DNA of 64,000 nt from Stentor coeruleus. Taxonomy: Eukaryota; Ciliophora; Heterotrichea; Heterotrichida; Stentoridae. The position numbers were made by a program, and so were the translations under genes. Below, one piece after another: positions 17,701-27,500 of this stretch; the first letter of the stretch is position 1, and every line of letters starts with the position of its first letter. The notes under the pieces are model-generated. The model worked only from the letters and a program-made list of their open reading frames with translations, was not told the origin of the DNA and did not search any database. The stretch lies in contig MPUH01000141.1 in assembly GCA_001970955.1 (NCBI GenBank), positions 32,532-96,531 of the forward strand. Direction: 5' to 3'.

Positions 17701-19814
17701 TGCAGGCGGCTTTAATATTTTTCTTATATTTCCCAATAGTCTTACTAAGCTTCATATCAAAAGTTCCTTCTTCTTCAGCATCAAAAATCTCCCATACTGG
17801 CAAAAGCTTTAATAATTTCCCTATAATCTCTTTAGCAGACAATGTAAAAGCTTTATCTTTATATTTACTAATAAATTCAGCAGGAGGCTGGACTAAAAAC
17901 TCACATAATTTATCAACACTCAATTTTCCTAACTTTTAATAATTTCCCTATAATCTCTTTAGCAGACAATGTAAAAGCTTTATCTTTATATTTATTAATA
18001 AATTCAGCAGGAGGCTGGACTAAAAACTCACATAATTTATCAACACTCAATTTTCCTAAAAACATAAAAGGTGGATTTTTAAAGCAAACCATAAGTTGTT
18101 GTTTTGTAAACATTTTTTTATCATCATAATTAGGGGAAAACATAAAAGGTGGATTTTTAAAGCAAACCATAAGTTGTTGTTTTGTAAACATTTTTTTATC
18201 ATCATAATTAGGGAAAAGTGTATCAGAAATATCTTCTTTTTCAAGTCTATGGAGTTGCATACATAAAGATATGTGTTTTAAAAAATCAGAAATTTCATTT
18301 TCTTGTATTAAAACTCTTGTTTCTATTGGGGAATCTGGGTTGTTAAATATAGGGACTTTGCTTGGGGTTTTAGAATTTAGGAATGGGTGTTCTATTTCGC
18401 TTTGGCTTTCAATATCACTATCGCTATTTTGTTTTTTATAGTCATATTTGTCGTACATTTGTTGGATTTTATTGAGGTTTACCATTCGTTTACCTGATTT
18501 TTTTATAAGAAACTCTCTGAGATCATGAGTTTTAACATTTTTGCCATGCTTTTTCATTGCTTCTAGGAAAATATCGATTTCAAGATGTCCTGAGTTGAAT
18601 TTGTCGATTTCTTGCATAAAAGTTTGCAGTTTCATTGGACTTTTAGTCAAAACATCGTGGATTTTTTTTAGAAGTTCTGGAGGATTCAGGAATTTTTCAG
18701 GTTTTTCTATAGTTTTAGCTGCTAATTCGCTTTCAAGTTTTTGGATTTGTTGTTTTAGTAAATCAACAGTTTTAGAAATTTCCTTGTTTTTAGCTTCTTC
18801 TGCTTTGAATTTAGATTTTATATCTTCAGAAACTTTTCTTTCAGCTGTTAAATCTGCTTGTAAAGATAATTCTTTTTCTTTAGCTTCTTTGGTCATTATA
18901 GTCATTTGGGTTTTTAGCTTTTGAATCTCCATTTTTAGTGACCCGTTTGTTTGAGAGCTTGCAGAAGTTTTTTTAGCTTTTTCCTCTTCCGCAAATTTTT
19001 CTTGCTGCATTCTTTTCAGATCATCCTGTGTTCGGGCTAAGGCGTTCGCCAATTCATTTTTTTCTCTTTTCAATGCCGCCACTTGGTCATTGTTAGACTT
19101 AGAATATTCGCTTACCGAATCAAATTTCTCAGACTGTCGCCTCAACACATCTTCTAAATTATGAGTTAACCTCGTGCATTCATCCATATAAGTCTGTATT
19201 TCTACTTCCAATTCCGTAATTTTCGTACTCCTAATATTCCTTTTAAGTTTAAAAATTTCTTCTTCTTTACCCTTCAACTCTGCTCTAGTCTCTTTAATAC
19301 TCTGTTTAAGATTGCTAACCAAATGAATATACTTATGCCCAGGGCTTTTTTCATTAGCACTAAGTTCTTCAATAAGGTCATCTTTTTTTGAAATTTCTCT
19401 TTCAAGCTGAGTGATTTTGGTTTTAATCCTAACATTTTCAGTCTGAAAAGCATTTAAAGCTAGTTTTAAAGCCATATTGTCTTCATAAAGCCTTTCTTTA
19501 TCTATTGCTATAAAAGTAGGTTTAAGACGAGATAGCAAATAAGCATCAGGCTGAGGTTTAAAAGTGGGCTTTGAGGCAACGCTTATGATGTTTTTTTTCG
19601 CTGAAATTGGTCGAGGATTTTTTTTCTTTGCCATTTGACTTGTAGGTTTTTCAGGGACTTTTGCACTTCGAGGACGAGAGTTTTGAGAAAAAAACGTCAA
19701 CTTGTTGCTGAGTTTTTCCTCTTTGCCTCGGTTTGTCAGGTTATCATCTTGCTCATTTTTCGGCGACTTTGTTTCGAGTCTCCTATATTTTGCTTACATT
19801 GCTGGGTAGGACAT
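14744..19814 (-). CDS. Giant coiled-coil, EF-hand-like, Ser-rich and Pro-repeat protein, frame broken by a 127-bp duplication
   Basis: One gene read from an ATG at 19814 (MSYPAMRLETKSPK) through a 15-nt intron at 19783-19797. Without the intron and one copy of a 127-bp tandem duplication, the frame is open for 1643 codons. Order: a basic N-terminus with RPRSAKV and RPISAKK; a long coiled coil; EF-hand-like pairs (KMFTKQQLMVCF, DADKDKKGVIS-type loop in ACKQADKDKKGVISLMEF); a Ser/Lys/Glu-rich disordered region with a long Ser-Ser-Lys run; ten 17-residue Pro-rich repeats of the form NVPFKPETGGFNLPPIP; and an acidic tail. It looks like a calcium-responsive cytoskeletal or cortical protein (inference), not a known family. 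As assembled, the second copy causes a stop (KVRKIEC) at 17913, and a downstream start at 17923 is not needed. Whether the break is real or an assembly error is open. Confidence 0.75.
15043..15552 (-). repeat. Ten 51-bp tandem repeats encoding a Pro-rich 17-residue unit
   Basis: About ten in-frame 51-bp units lie inside the giant coiled-coil gene, encoding variants of NVPFKPETGGFNLPPIP. The central units are nearly identical and the outer ones have diverged, which is the usual pattern of unequal-exchange expansion from the middle. Confidence 0.85.
15790..15905 (-). repeat. Ser-Ser-Lys codon repeat
   Basis: A run of nine-base units encoding Ser-Ser-Lys in the disordered region of the giant coiled-coil gene. 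It is low-complexity and likely length-variable. Confidence 0.8.
17808..18058 (-). repeat. 127-bp tandem duplication that shifts the frame
   Basis: The segment starting TTTAATAATTTCC at 17808 recurs at 17935 with one substitution (Ser versus Asn codon). The period is 127, not a multiple of three, so two copies break the reading frame of the giant coiled-coil gene. There is no N here, unlike the other duplicated joins. Confidence 0.85.
18059..18220 (-). repeat. 78-bp in-frame tandem duplication
   Basis: A 78-bp unit (26 codons: PNYDDKKMFTKQQLMVCFK and on) is present twice in tandem in the same gene, directly beside the 127-bp duplication. It keeps the frame, so it duplicates an EF-hand-like helix pair in the protein. 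Confidence 0.85.
19783..19797 (-). other. 15-nt intron in the giant coiled-coil gene
   Basis: The minus-strand sequence GTAAGCAAAATATAG, removed between codons of ...PAM and RLETK..., joins the only upstream ATG exon to the long frame. Without it the long frame has no ATG near its start. Confidence 0.8.
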
Positions 19815-20167
19815 TTTTATAAGCTTTGGTTTTTTATATGGCTAAAGTTTTTAAAATGTATGGAGATTGTGAATGTCTGGGAATTTAGATGAGGAGTTTT
19901 GTTTTTAGGTTGAGTTTCGCATGATTTTAAGAATGTTGGAGGGTTTGAAAAAAAATTGGGAGTTGGCTGTTATGTTTTTTTATTGATATGGAATTATTTC
20001 AAGATATTGTGATGATCATGTATTATTGGGAAAATTAGAAAAATTTGTTATAATTATTGAAAGCAATCCTCTACCCCAGCACCTTAAAAAATCAGCCCTT
20101 CTATCAAACTCTTCCAAAAAACCTTTGCTAATTTTATAAACTATTTCCTTAACATTTTATCTATCTA
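19815..20167. other. AT-rich intergenic spacer
   Basis: About 350 bp between two minus-strand genes: leader of the coiled-coil gene and downstream region of the PP1 gene. Nothing else recognised. Confidence 0.5.
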
Positions 20168-21181
20168 CTAGCTTTTTGACGATAATTTCCCTTGTCCAGG
20201 GGTATTAGGTCTTTGTCCCGAACCTTTTTTATTCTCAGATTTCCCTTGTCCAGGGGTATTAGGTCTTTGTCCCGAACCTTTTTTATTCTCAACCGGGCGA
20301 AGTATTTGAAAAGAACACATAAGCGTTTCATCAACACTCATCAATGCTCCAGCATTATCAAATTCCCCACAATAATTAGGTGCTGAAAACACTGTTACTA
20401 GCTGCCTCCTGGCAAAAAACTCATACCCATCCTCAACAACCTGATGAGCTCTACATATTAAATCCATATCGTGTTTCCTAAGAAAATTCGACACAATCTC
20501 AGGGCCAAAAGTAAAAGAAACCCCTCGTTCATTATCCCCCCATCCTTGTACCGTTTTTTCAGGGTCACTCCATAACAAATCGCATAGCAACCCAGTATCA
20601 GGGACATCAACTGGCCTAAGTATCCTTCTTATCTGTTCCATATTCGATAGTTCAGGACTAAGCCCTCCATGCATGCATAATATTTTATCGTCAAGAATCG
20701 CCACAATAGGTAAGCAATTAAAACAATCAGTGAAAGTTTTCCATAGTTTTATACTATAGCGTCTTTTACATTCATCATAAAACCCATAAATCCTATTAAT
20801 TGAAGCGCATTCATGATTTCCTCTTAATAAGAAAAAATTCTCTGGGTATTTTACCTTATAAGCCAATAATAAACATACTGTTTCCAAACTTTGTTTACCT
20901 CGATCTACATAATCTCCTAGAAAAAGGTAGTTTGCTTCTGGTGGGTAACCTCCATAATCAAATAAACGGAGAAGGTCAAAATATTGACCGTGGATGTCCC
21001 CGCAGATTTTTAATGGGGCCTCAAGTTCAAGGAGGATTGGCTGTTGCATGAAAATCTCCCGAGAACGGAGGCAGAGATTACGAACTTCAGCCTCACTTAA
21101 ATTTACTTGTTTGCCTGGCTTGCTAGATTTAACTTCAATTAATCTTGATATGATACTGTCTATATCCAAGTCAGCTGCCAT
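20168..21181 (-). CDS. PPP1C: Protein phosphatase 1 catalytic subunit
   Basis: A Ser/Thr phosphatase with the full PPP signature: [47 protein letters not shown] and [14 protein letters not shown], which together carry the two-metal site. [10 protein letters not shown] and the region around FNCLPIVA are PP1-like rather than PP2A-like. PP1 works with regulatory subunits that bind an RVxF groove. The chosen start, MAADLDID at 21181, matches the usual PP1 N-terminus and gives 337 aa; an in-frame ATG at 21217 would add 12 residues. The tail is unusual: after LRPVENKK an 18-residue block with NTPGQGK is present twice (54-bp repeat). The Thr-Pro in each block resembles the inhibitory CDK site in animal PP1 tails (inference). 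Confidence 0.95.
   Translation of the reverse strand: MAADLDIDSIISRLIEVKSSKPGKQVNLSEAEVRNLCLRSREIFMQQPILLELEAPLKICGDIHGQYFDLLRLFDYGGYPPEANYLFLGDYVDRGKQSLETVCLLLAYKVKYPENFFLLRGNHECASINRIYGFYDECKRRYSIKLWKTFTDCFNCLPIVAILDDKILCMHGGLSPELSNMEQIRRILRPVDVPDTGLLCDLLWSDPEKTVQGWGDNERGVSFTFGPEIVSNFLRKHDMDLICRAHQVVEDGYEFFARRQLVTVFSAPNYCGEFDNAGALMSVDETLMCSFQILRPVENKKGSGQRPNTPGQGKSENKKGSGQRPNTPGQGKLSSKS
20186..20295 (-). repeat. 54-bp tandem duplication in the PP1 tail
   Basis: Two near-identical 54-bp copies encode the repeated [18 protein letters not shown] block at the C-terminus of PP1. The repeat is in frame, so the protein stays intact and gains a second Thr-Pro site. Confidence 0.9.
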
Positions 21182-21217
21182 TTTATTATATAACTCTTTA
21201 ATTATATAAAGTAGCAT

Positions 21218-22161
21218 TGTTATTATAAACGCAGGTTGTGCTTAAATCTTACCTTATCTGCTTACAATATTTATACCTTTTATACTTATATTTTTTTCTT
21301 AGGCTATGAGAATTATGCCTGAAATATTTACTATCTCCAATTAACTTGAACTCATTCTTCCTATGCTTATAAAACAAGTAAATATTTTGCTATTTCATTA
21401 TGAAAAACCAAGTAAATTTTTTTTATAATATAAATTGCTCTAATTTTGAGTAGATCACAAAAAAGCTGTGAATCTTAATTTCTAAGAGGCAGAAAAATAA
21501 AAAATAAAATCCACAAATTTTCTCGTCTGTAGGGAAATGAGTAGTATTATATAATTTGATAGAAATTATCTACCTTATTATATTCAATCTATATTCTTGT
21601 AAGGCTAATAATAACATTTTTACAATATTTCAGTATTTGGAAATGATTTCCACAATTTTCATACTCCAAAAAAACTAAAAGATTTTATTTTGGATAAAAT
21701 AAATAGATTCACTATTTGATAATGAATCGACTGTTTTCTTAAATTTTCTGGTAAACTTTTAGATACTGTTCTAGTAGTGAGAGTAAAAATAATTCCTTTA
21801 TTTACACCAACTTTGAATAATCCTTATAAGCTGTTAAATTATTAATAAATACACCCATGAATTTCTTTTCATTTACAAGTTGTAAATAAATTAACGAAGA
21901 CTCAACTCATCCATAAAACCAAAATAGCATTGCCCTTTTCATAGACAGGGCCAAATAAATGCTAATTATCAAACAAAAGTCAACATTTTCTAATCATCCA
22001 ATCTAAACACAATTTCGATCTTTTCATCCAAACTCATTAAACCCCTAAAATCATTCCCATTTTATCTAAATCCTCATCAACATTAAAATCCCATATAAAA
22101 TTCTATCATAATATTTACACTCATATCACTTTCCATCTTATAACCATTATAAAAAACCTAA
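21218..22161. other. AT-rich intergenic spacer between divergent genes
   Basis: About 940 bp between the divergent PP1 and STPGR-like genes. No frame or RNA gene recognised. ATTATAAAAAACC just before 22162 could be a TATA-like element of the downstream gene. Confidence 0.5.
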
Positions 22162-23022
22162 ATGAGCTTTAAAAACTACTTCAATAGAAAGTTCTATTCA
22201 AAAATCGGCAGAGCGACACACGTCCAATCTAAGCCACAAATCTTCACTAAACCTGAACAAGAGCGAGAAGAAGTTACTTTACAGTTCGTTGAAACTGAAC
22301 TAGCTAAAGTTGAATCTCAACAAGCAAGAATTCGTCGATCTCAAAGCAAACGTGTGCAGAATTCAGCAAGTTTCTTAGCAACAACACGAGAAAAATATAT
22401 GAAAGGCTTTGTAAAATACATATAGAAAAGAACATCAATGGAATCCCCAAGTCCTGATCATTATAAACCAAATACTAACTATATAAAACCTAATATTAGC
22501 CCTGCATTAACTTTTAGAGATGGCTCAAAAAAAACTCCTCGGCGTATTGTAAAACTTCCTTTTTGTATAGACCAAACTGCTATGGAATGCTCATATCCTA
22601 AAATTAAAGATCGTTCAGCTATAGCTTTATATGAAAAAGACTTTCAAAATAAGCTAAGTTTACGTAGAAGCAAAACACCAAAAGATATAGAATTACCTAA
22701 TTTTGTGAGTTTTGAAAGACAAAGCCCAAGAAAATTTCTACCTTTGTCTCCATTGTCTGAATCTAGATTTGATACTATTAATTATTTTCCTAAAGTCTCA
22801 ACAAAAGCTAGGAGAAGTCCGAATTGGGACTTTTCAAGGCTTACTGAAAGGAAAAATCCCCGTTCGGATTTTTCACCTGCACCTTATGATTATAATGATA
22901 AGGTTGTTAAAGGATCACCAAATTTGCATATTTTTGATATGGCGAAAATTACTGGGAGGAATAAAGATGAATATTATGTGCCAGTTGGAAGTGTGAGAAA
23001 TACATTGAAAACTGGAGTTTAA
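22162..23022 (+). CDS. Probable sperm-tail PG-rich (STPGR/SHIPPO)-like protein, one 15-nt intron
   Basis: Two exons (22162-22410 and 22426-23022) join in frame after removing the 15-nt intron and give 281 aa. Read without splicing, the first exon stops inside the intron. Several short repeats follow the SHIPPO style, with a Pro-rich turn then Tyr and a basic Phe-centred segment: SPSPDHYKPN, ALTFRDGSKK, SPAPYDYND with FDMAKITGR. This family lies inside doublet microtubules or along cilia. The match is by pattern and is weaker than for the other conserved genes here. Enkurin, another ciliary microtubule protein, is 7 kb away. Basic residues are spread along the whole length, which fits tubulin binding. 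Confidence 0.6.
22411..22425 (+). other. 15-nt intron
   Basis: GTAAAATACATATAG, with GTAA and TAG ends. Its last three bases are the in-frame stop that would otherwise end the first exon after 87 codons. The downstream frame continues in register for 199 more codons. Confidence 0.9.
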
Positions 23023-23927
23023 AGAAGTGCCTTAAGAAGGATGGTTTTGATTGTAGGATGTTGAGATAATAATAAGATTTTTAGAATAACAGGTATTTTA
23101 GTTTGAAGATGAGATNTGAGATAATAATAAGATTTTTAGAATAACAGGTATTTTAGTTTGAAGATGAGATAGTGCGTTTAATTTTGAAGATGGGTTTTTT
23201 TGTGATTTATTTTAGATTTTTGGAAATTTTGATGTAGGATTATTAGTATTAGTATTAGTTAGGAATTATCGCTTGACTATTGTCCAGCCCTTGTTAATTT
23301 GATGTAGGATTATAAGGGTAGTGATTATTTTTTTTGGGATTTTGATATGCTTTAAATATTTGATTGATATATTACAGAAAGATAAAATATAAGAGACAAA
23401 TTTTAAGAGAAATTGTGTTAAGGTTACAAAGAATATTCGGCTCAAATACTGGTGGAGTATTTTATTCTGATTGTGCAGGATAAGCAAATTTGCTTTGCTG
23501 TGTATGATGAAAAAGTGTCACGGAAGTTGGACAGTCAATCATCTATGAGGGTCAATATTTTAAGCTTTAATTAGATTACTTAAGTATGAAAACGGGCTTT
23601 TTGGAAATGCTGTTAAAAGTTTGAGGGTTTTTGATGGAGGTTGAATTTTTTTTGGTCTTGTAGGATGATTAGGTAGTATATGCTTTGGATAGAAAAAAGA
23701 ATATGAATAAGATCATATTAAATATTTTTTTAGGTTAAGGTATAGAAATTTTATAATTATTAAACATTCTTTTGATTATACTCACAGCAGTTCTTGAAAA
23801 ATAATTTTTCTTATCATAGTGAACTTTAAAAATGTCATATTAGCCTATACATTTATGCATATAAGCTTATACATTTAAGCATATATACCCATGACAAAAA
23901 AATAATATAATTTATTTATGAGAAAAA
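23023..23927. other. Intergenic stretch with an N-join and no clear gene
   Basis: About 900 bp. It holds the 54-nt duplication around N at 23116. Bases 23430-23570 have a short run of coding-like plus-strand sequence (a SNTGGVFYSD stretch) quickly broken by stops; I cannot support a gene. A short GATGTAGGATTAT motif occurs twice (about 23231 and 23299). ATATATACC precedes the next gene. Confidence 0.45.
23062..23170. repeat. 54-nt direct repeat around a single N (assembly join)
   Basis: Bases 23062-23115 and 23117-23170 are the same 54 nt, split by N at 23116. It is in the intergenic 3' region, so no gene is affected. Confidence 0.85.
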
Positions 23928-25118
23928 ATGGTGGTCCATGCAAAACTTGTATGCATTTTGATTTCATCCTTTTTTGTTAACATGTCAATGATGCTTGTTT
24001 TACCTTTTTATCCTATCATCGCACACGAAAGAGGTATAAGCGAATTTATGATTGGCTTAGTCTTCACAACTTTACCCCTTTCTAGCTGTATTTTCTCAGC
24101 ATTTATAAGTAAAAAGATTGAGTCAGTAAATCCTAGAAGCTGTGCTTGTCTAGGTTTAGTATCAATGGCTTTATCATTATTAGGTTTTACATTTATTTCA
24201 ACTTTCGACAACTTAGGCTTTATAATACTAAGTCTTATTTGTAGAGTAATTGGAGGTCTTGGCCTAGCATCAATTTATATATCAAGTATGTCAATGATTT
24301 CATTAAACTATCCAGCCAAGCAAGAGTCATTTATTTCAATGATGGAAGCCTGTGGGGGTTTTGGTCTTATGATGGCTCCTTTATACTCAGCCTTTGCAAC
24401 AAAAAATGTAAGTTTCTCAGGGAGTTACTTTATATTCTCTTTAGTCCTTATGGTTTTTATACCTATTTACTGGAATTTTACCACTAGTAAATCCCGAATC
24501 CAGCTTATAAATGAAGTACAAAAAACCCCGACCAAAATTAAAATTACTAAAAATATACTCATTGACACATCAATCCTCATATTTTGCTACACAATCATCA
24601 CCTTTCTAGAACCTTCTATGAGCCTCTACCTATCAGAAAACCATATTTCTGATAATCTTATAAGCATAGTCCTCTCAGGTATGACTTTTTGTTACACAAT
24701 AACCAACTTCCTCATGTCTTTTCTCACAAAATACATTAAAATCCGCAAACTCATATCATTATCCGCTACAATCTCCACTTTAGGCGTCCTTTTAGCCGGA
24801 CCAATAAGTATATATTTTAACACAATTTCTATATCAATAATTGGTGCTATCATTACTGGTATAGGTGCAGCAATTGCTTTTGTAAGTGTTTTACCTTCTA
24901 TGATCCATGATATGACTATTCTTGGATATAATGAAGAATCTATTGTTGGACATTTATCAAGTCTTATAAGTATATGTATGAATATAGGTGAAATATCTGG
25001 GCCAATCCTTTCTGGGGTTTTACCTTTGATTTTTGATTTCAGTATTGGGTGTTCAATCCTTGGTTTTATTGGTATCGCATTAATATTCTCAAATTTTCTA
25101 CTTAAAACTAAGACTTAA
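23928..25118 (+). CDS. Major facilitator superfamily transporter (SLC18-like)
   Basis: A 396-aa membrane protein with about 11-12 hydrophobic segments and short loops, split by a basic central loop near residue 190-205 (TTSKSRIQLINEVQKTPTK). The N-terminal half has the MFS layout: an early LPFYPIIAHERGIS segment, then GLVFTTLPLSS, then an acidic/basic loop and the RVIGGLGLASIYIS helix. The general shape and LPFYP-type start recall the vesicular amine transporter/SLC18B1 and TetA-like groups; substrate cannot be told. Length is normal for the family. It is followed by an N-join that duplicates its last 98 bases, so a second copy of its C-terminus after the stop is not a second gene. Confidence 0.85.
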   Translation: MVVHAKLVCILISSFFVNMSMMLVLPFYPIIAHERGISEFMIGLVFTTLPLSSCIFSAFISKKIESVNPRSCACLGLVSMALSLLGFTFISTFDNLGFIILSLICRVIGGLGLASIYISSMSMISLNYPAKQESFISMMEACGGFGLMMAPLYSAFATKNVSFSGSYFIFSLVLMVFIPIYWNFTTSKSRIQLINEVQKTPTKIKITKNILIDTSILIFCYTIITFLEPSMSLYLSENHISDNLISIVLSGMTFCYTITNFLMSFLTKYIKIRKLISLSATISTLGVLLAGPISIYFNTISISIIGAIITGIGAAIAFVSVLPSMIHDMTILGYNEESIVGHLSSLISICMNIGEISGPILSGVLPLIFDFSIGCSILGFIGIALIFSNFLLKTKT

Positions 25119-25243
25119 GTATATAAAAAATNTACCTTTGATTTTTGATTTCAGTATTGGGTGTTCAATCCTTGGTTTTATTGGTATCGCATTAATTTTC
25201 TCAAATTTTCTACTTAAAACTAAGACTTAAGTATATAAAAAAA
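25021..25243. repeat. 111-nt duplication around a single N (assembly join)
   Basis: Bases 25021-25131 recur from 25133 with one substitution (ATATTC versus ATTTTC). N lies at 25132. The single difference suggests two alleles or two reads of the same end that were not merged. It duplicates the 3' end and stop of the MFS gene. Confidence 0.85.
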
Positions 25244-25265
25244 AAACTTGATTTTGATTAGATAA

Positions 25266-25964
25266 ATGGAAGACAACTCGAAAAAACTTATGATTGAAGT
25301 TTTTAAGCTGGCGTCGATGTTTTGTGCTGAAGCCTCTGAGCTTATTAGTGGATATGCGAGAAGGGAGGAAATACTGAGAAGGGACCCTGTGAACAAAGGG
25401 GTCAAAATCGGGGAAAATGATAGGAAAGAGAGAACGGAAAAAAAAAATGAGAAAGTTGAGAAAAAGGTCGAGAAAGGTAAGGAAAAGCAGGAAAAAGGTG
25501 AGAAAAAGGTCGAAAAAAATGAGAGGGCTGAGAAAAACGAGAAGGCTGAAAAGGAAGAGGTGAAGAAAAAAAGCTCGAAAAAGCATAGGAAAGACACTGG
25601 CAAACAAAAATCTGGATATCATTTGTTTTTAAAGAGTAAAATGCAAGAAATCAGAGCTAAACCAGGGTTAGAAACCATGCAAATTGGTGATATCTCATCT
25701 TTAGTATCCAAACAATGGGAAAACTTAGATAGTACTGAGCGTGAAATATGGGATGAAAAGTCTAAAGAAGATACAACAGAAAAAACTAGGGTAATTGAGA
25801 TTATACCTCAGAAAACATCAAGAAGTGAAGAACCTGAGAAAAGTAAAAAGTCTAAAAAAAGTAATTTCAAAATAGAACCAAAAACCCCATCTTCTGGTAG
25901 CGGGACAGACTCAGAGTCAGAACCAAGCGAAAATTTGAAGAAAAAGAAAAAGACCTCAGAATAA
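25266..25964 (+). CDS. HMG-box protein with a lysine/glutamate-rich linker
   Basis: A 232-aa basic protein. Residues 1-45 are a small helical segment, residues 46-115 an extreme Lys/Glu-rich stretch built from KVEK/KAEK-type repeats, and residues 116-170 an HMG box: SGYHLFLKSKMQEIRA, then ISSLVSKQWENLDSTEREIW. The tail is Ser/Lys/Glu-rich. HMG boxes bend DNA; such proteins act in chromatin. The box begins with a Gly-Tyr instead of the more common Pro-x-Ser-Ala-Tyr, still within family range. It follows the MFS gene on the same strand and converges with the CDPK gene with 33 bp between the stops. Confidence 0.88.
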   Translation: MEDNSKKLMIEVFKLASMFCAEASELISGYARREEILRRDPVNKGVKIGENDRKERTEKKNEKVEKKVEKGKEKQEKGEKKVEKNERAEKNEKAEKEEVKKKSSKKHRKDTGKQKSGYHLFLKSKMQEIRAKPGLETMQIGDISSLVSKQWENLDSTEREIWDEKSKEDTTEKTRVIEIIPQKTSRSEEPEKSKKSKKSNFKIEPKTPSSGSGTDSESEPSENLKKKKKTSE

Positions 25965-25997
25965 TGTTATTACAGACGTTTGGATTAGTTAATTAGG

Positions 25998-27500
25998 TTA
26001 TTCTATATCGCCGTTTAGTTCAAGTTTGCTTATCAGCAGTGCTTCAAATTCTTCAAGGTCAATAGTCCCATCTCCATTGACGTCTGCTTCTTCCATTAAC
26101 TCATTCACCACTTCTTCCGGTATAATATCCCCAGCCGAAAGCCATTCTTTAATCTCACTTTTCTCAATCGCATTTGAGCTATCCTTATCAAAATACACAA
26201 ATGCTTTCTTCAAATTCTCCTTCGTTAAAAGCGTCTCTTCATCAATGGCTACTCTTAAAAACTCTGTATAATCAATTTCCCCACTACCATCATTATCAAT
26301 AGTTCTCAACATTTTCCTAGCTTCTTCTTCAGCTTCTTCTTTACTCATTTCCTTACATAATTGTATAACAAGTTCATCACGTGTTATAACTCCATTACGA
26401 TCTGTATCTATAGCATGAAAAATGTTTTCGAATTTCTTTAAATTTGTACCTTTTGATAATTGGGATATCATAAATGTTGTAAATACTTCTTTTAATTTAC
26501 TTACTTGTCTTAATGATTGCATACGTCTTATGGTTGATTTCATGATTTTAGTATCGACTTTTTCTTCAGCTATTAATAGCCATTTATGATTTAAAGCTTC
26601 TGATGCTGAGAGACGGGATGAAGGGTTTTTAATGAGAAGACGTGAAATGAGATCTTTGCAGTCTTTTGATATGTTAACGAAGAGGTTACGGGGAAAAGTG
26701 TATTTACCTTCACAGATTGCTCGTTCAGCCACTTCGTCGTTTGGGGATGGGAATGGAAGACTACCGGAGATCATGAGGTAGAGGACTACACCACAGCTCC
26801 AGAGATCACATTTCTCATCGTAGATACCTCGGAAGACTTCAGGAGCCATATAATCTGTGGTCCCAAATACCCCATGGATTTTTTTTTTTGCTTTCCTTAT
26901 AGCAATGTTGAAATCAATAATTTTAATGCTGAAATCTTCATAGCTTCCTGAATCAGTAACCAACAGGTTCTCAGGCTTAATATCTCTATGAACTACATGC
27001 TTACTATGTAAATAACAAAGTCCTTTCAACAAATACCTCATAACCCTAGCCGCATATCTTTCAGTAAACGTCCCAGCTTTAGCCAGTCTATCAAAAACAT
27101 CTCCTCCATCACAATATTCCATGACAATATAAAAATTCTCATCATTTTCAAAGTACTCATAAACCTTCAGTACATTTGGATGGTCCAAAGACCTGAGGAT
27201 TTCAACTTCCATAAACACAGTTCTTGAATTGACTTCTTCATCACTTAACTCGGATTTTTTAAAAATTTTCACTGCCCTAGTGTCACCTGTCCTTCTATGC
27301 TTTGCAAGCCAGACCTCAGCAAATGCTCCTGTGCCAATTGGCTCTAAGTTCAATTCATACACATTATGGAATGAGTCTTTGTTTTCTTGAACAAAAAACC
27401 CAGCATTAAACTGCAGATCGCGCTTACTGTTGAGGATTGATTGGCGACGAGGAGAAAATGGTATGTCGCCTCTGCCTTCAGATGCGCATATACTGCCCAT
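25998..27500 (-). CDS. CDPK: Calcium-dependent protein kinase (CDPK) with DFN in place of DFG
   Basis: A 500-aa CDPK. The N-terminus MGSICAS offers a myristoylation glycine and a palmitoylation cysteine, so it is likely membrane-tethered. The kinase domain (about 48-308) has GTGAFAEVWLAK, the VAIK-type lysine in RAVKIFKK, HRDIKPENLLV and GTTDYMAPEVFRG. The metal-binding DFG reads DFN (IIDFNIAI), checked in the DNA. An autoinhibitory junction follows, then four EF hands: DTDRNGVITRDE, DNDGSGEIDYTE, DKDSSNAIEKSE, DVNGDGTIDLEE. Calcium would release the junction from the kinase. DFG-to-DFN is seen in some active kinases, so activity is probable but not certain. Divergent from the COPI-associated gene, with about 1.1 kb between the starts. 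Confidence 0.95.
   Translation of the reverse strand: MGSICASEGRGDIPFSPRRQSILNSKRDLQFNAGFFVQENKDSFHNVYELNLEPIGTGAFAEVWLAKHRRTGDTRAVKIFKKSELSDEEVNSRTVFMEVEILRSLDHPNVLKVYEYFENDENFYIVMEYCDGGDVFDRLAKAGTFTERYAARVMRYLLKGLCYLHSKHVVHRDIKPENLLVTDSGSYEDFSIKIIDFNIAIRKAKKKIHGVFGTTDYMAPEVFRGIYDEKCDLWSCGVVLYLMISGSLPFPSPNDEVAERAICEGKYTFPRNLFVNISKDCKDLISRLLIKNPSSRLSASEALNHKWLLIAEEKVDTKIMKSTIRRMQSLRQVSKLKEVFTTFMISQLSKGTNLKKFENIFHAIDTDRNGVITRDELVIQLCKEMSKEEAEEEARKMLRTIDNDGSGEIDYTEFLRVAIDEETLLTKENLKKAFVYFDKDSSNAIEKSEIKEWLSAGDIIPEEVVNELMEEADVNGDGTIDLEEFEALLISKLELNGDIE

Noticed and set aside
17913-17923. Two overlapping minus-strand genes meeting at 17.9 kb
   Set aside because: The end of one and the start of the other carry the same duplicated peptide (SVDKLCEFLVQPPAEF); they are one gene split by the 127-bp duplication.
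25220-25622. Two long Phe/Leu-rich minus-strand frames
   Set aside because: They are antisense shadows of the Lys/Glu-rich stretch of the HMG-box gene.
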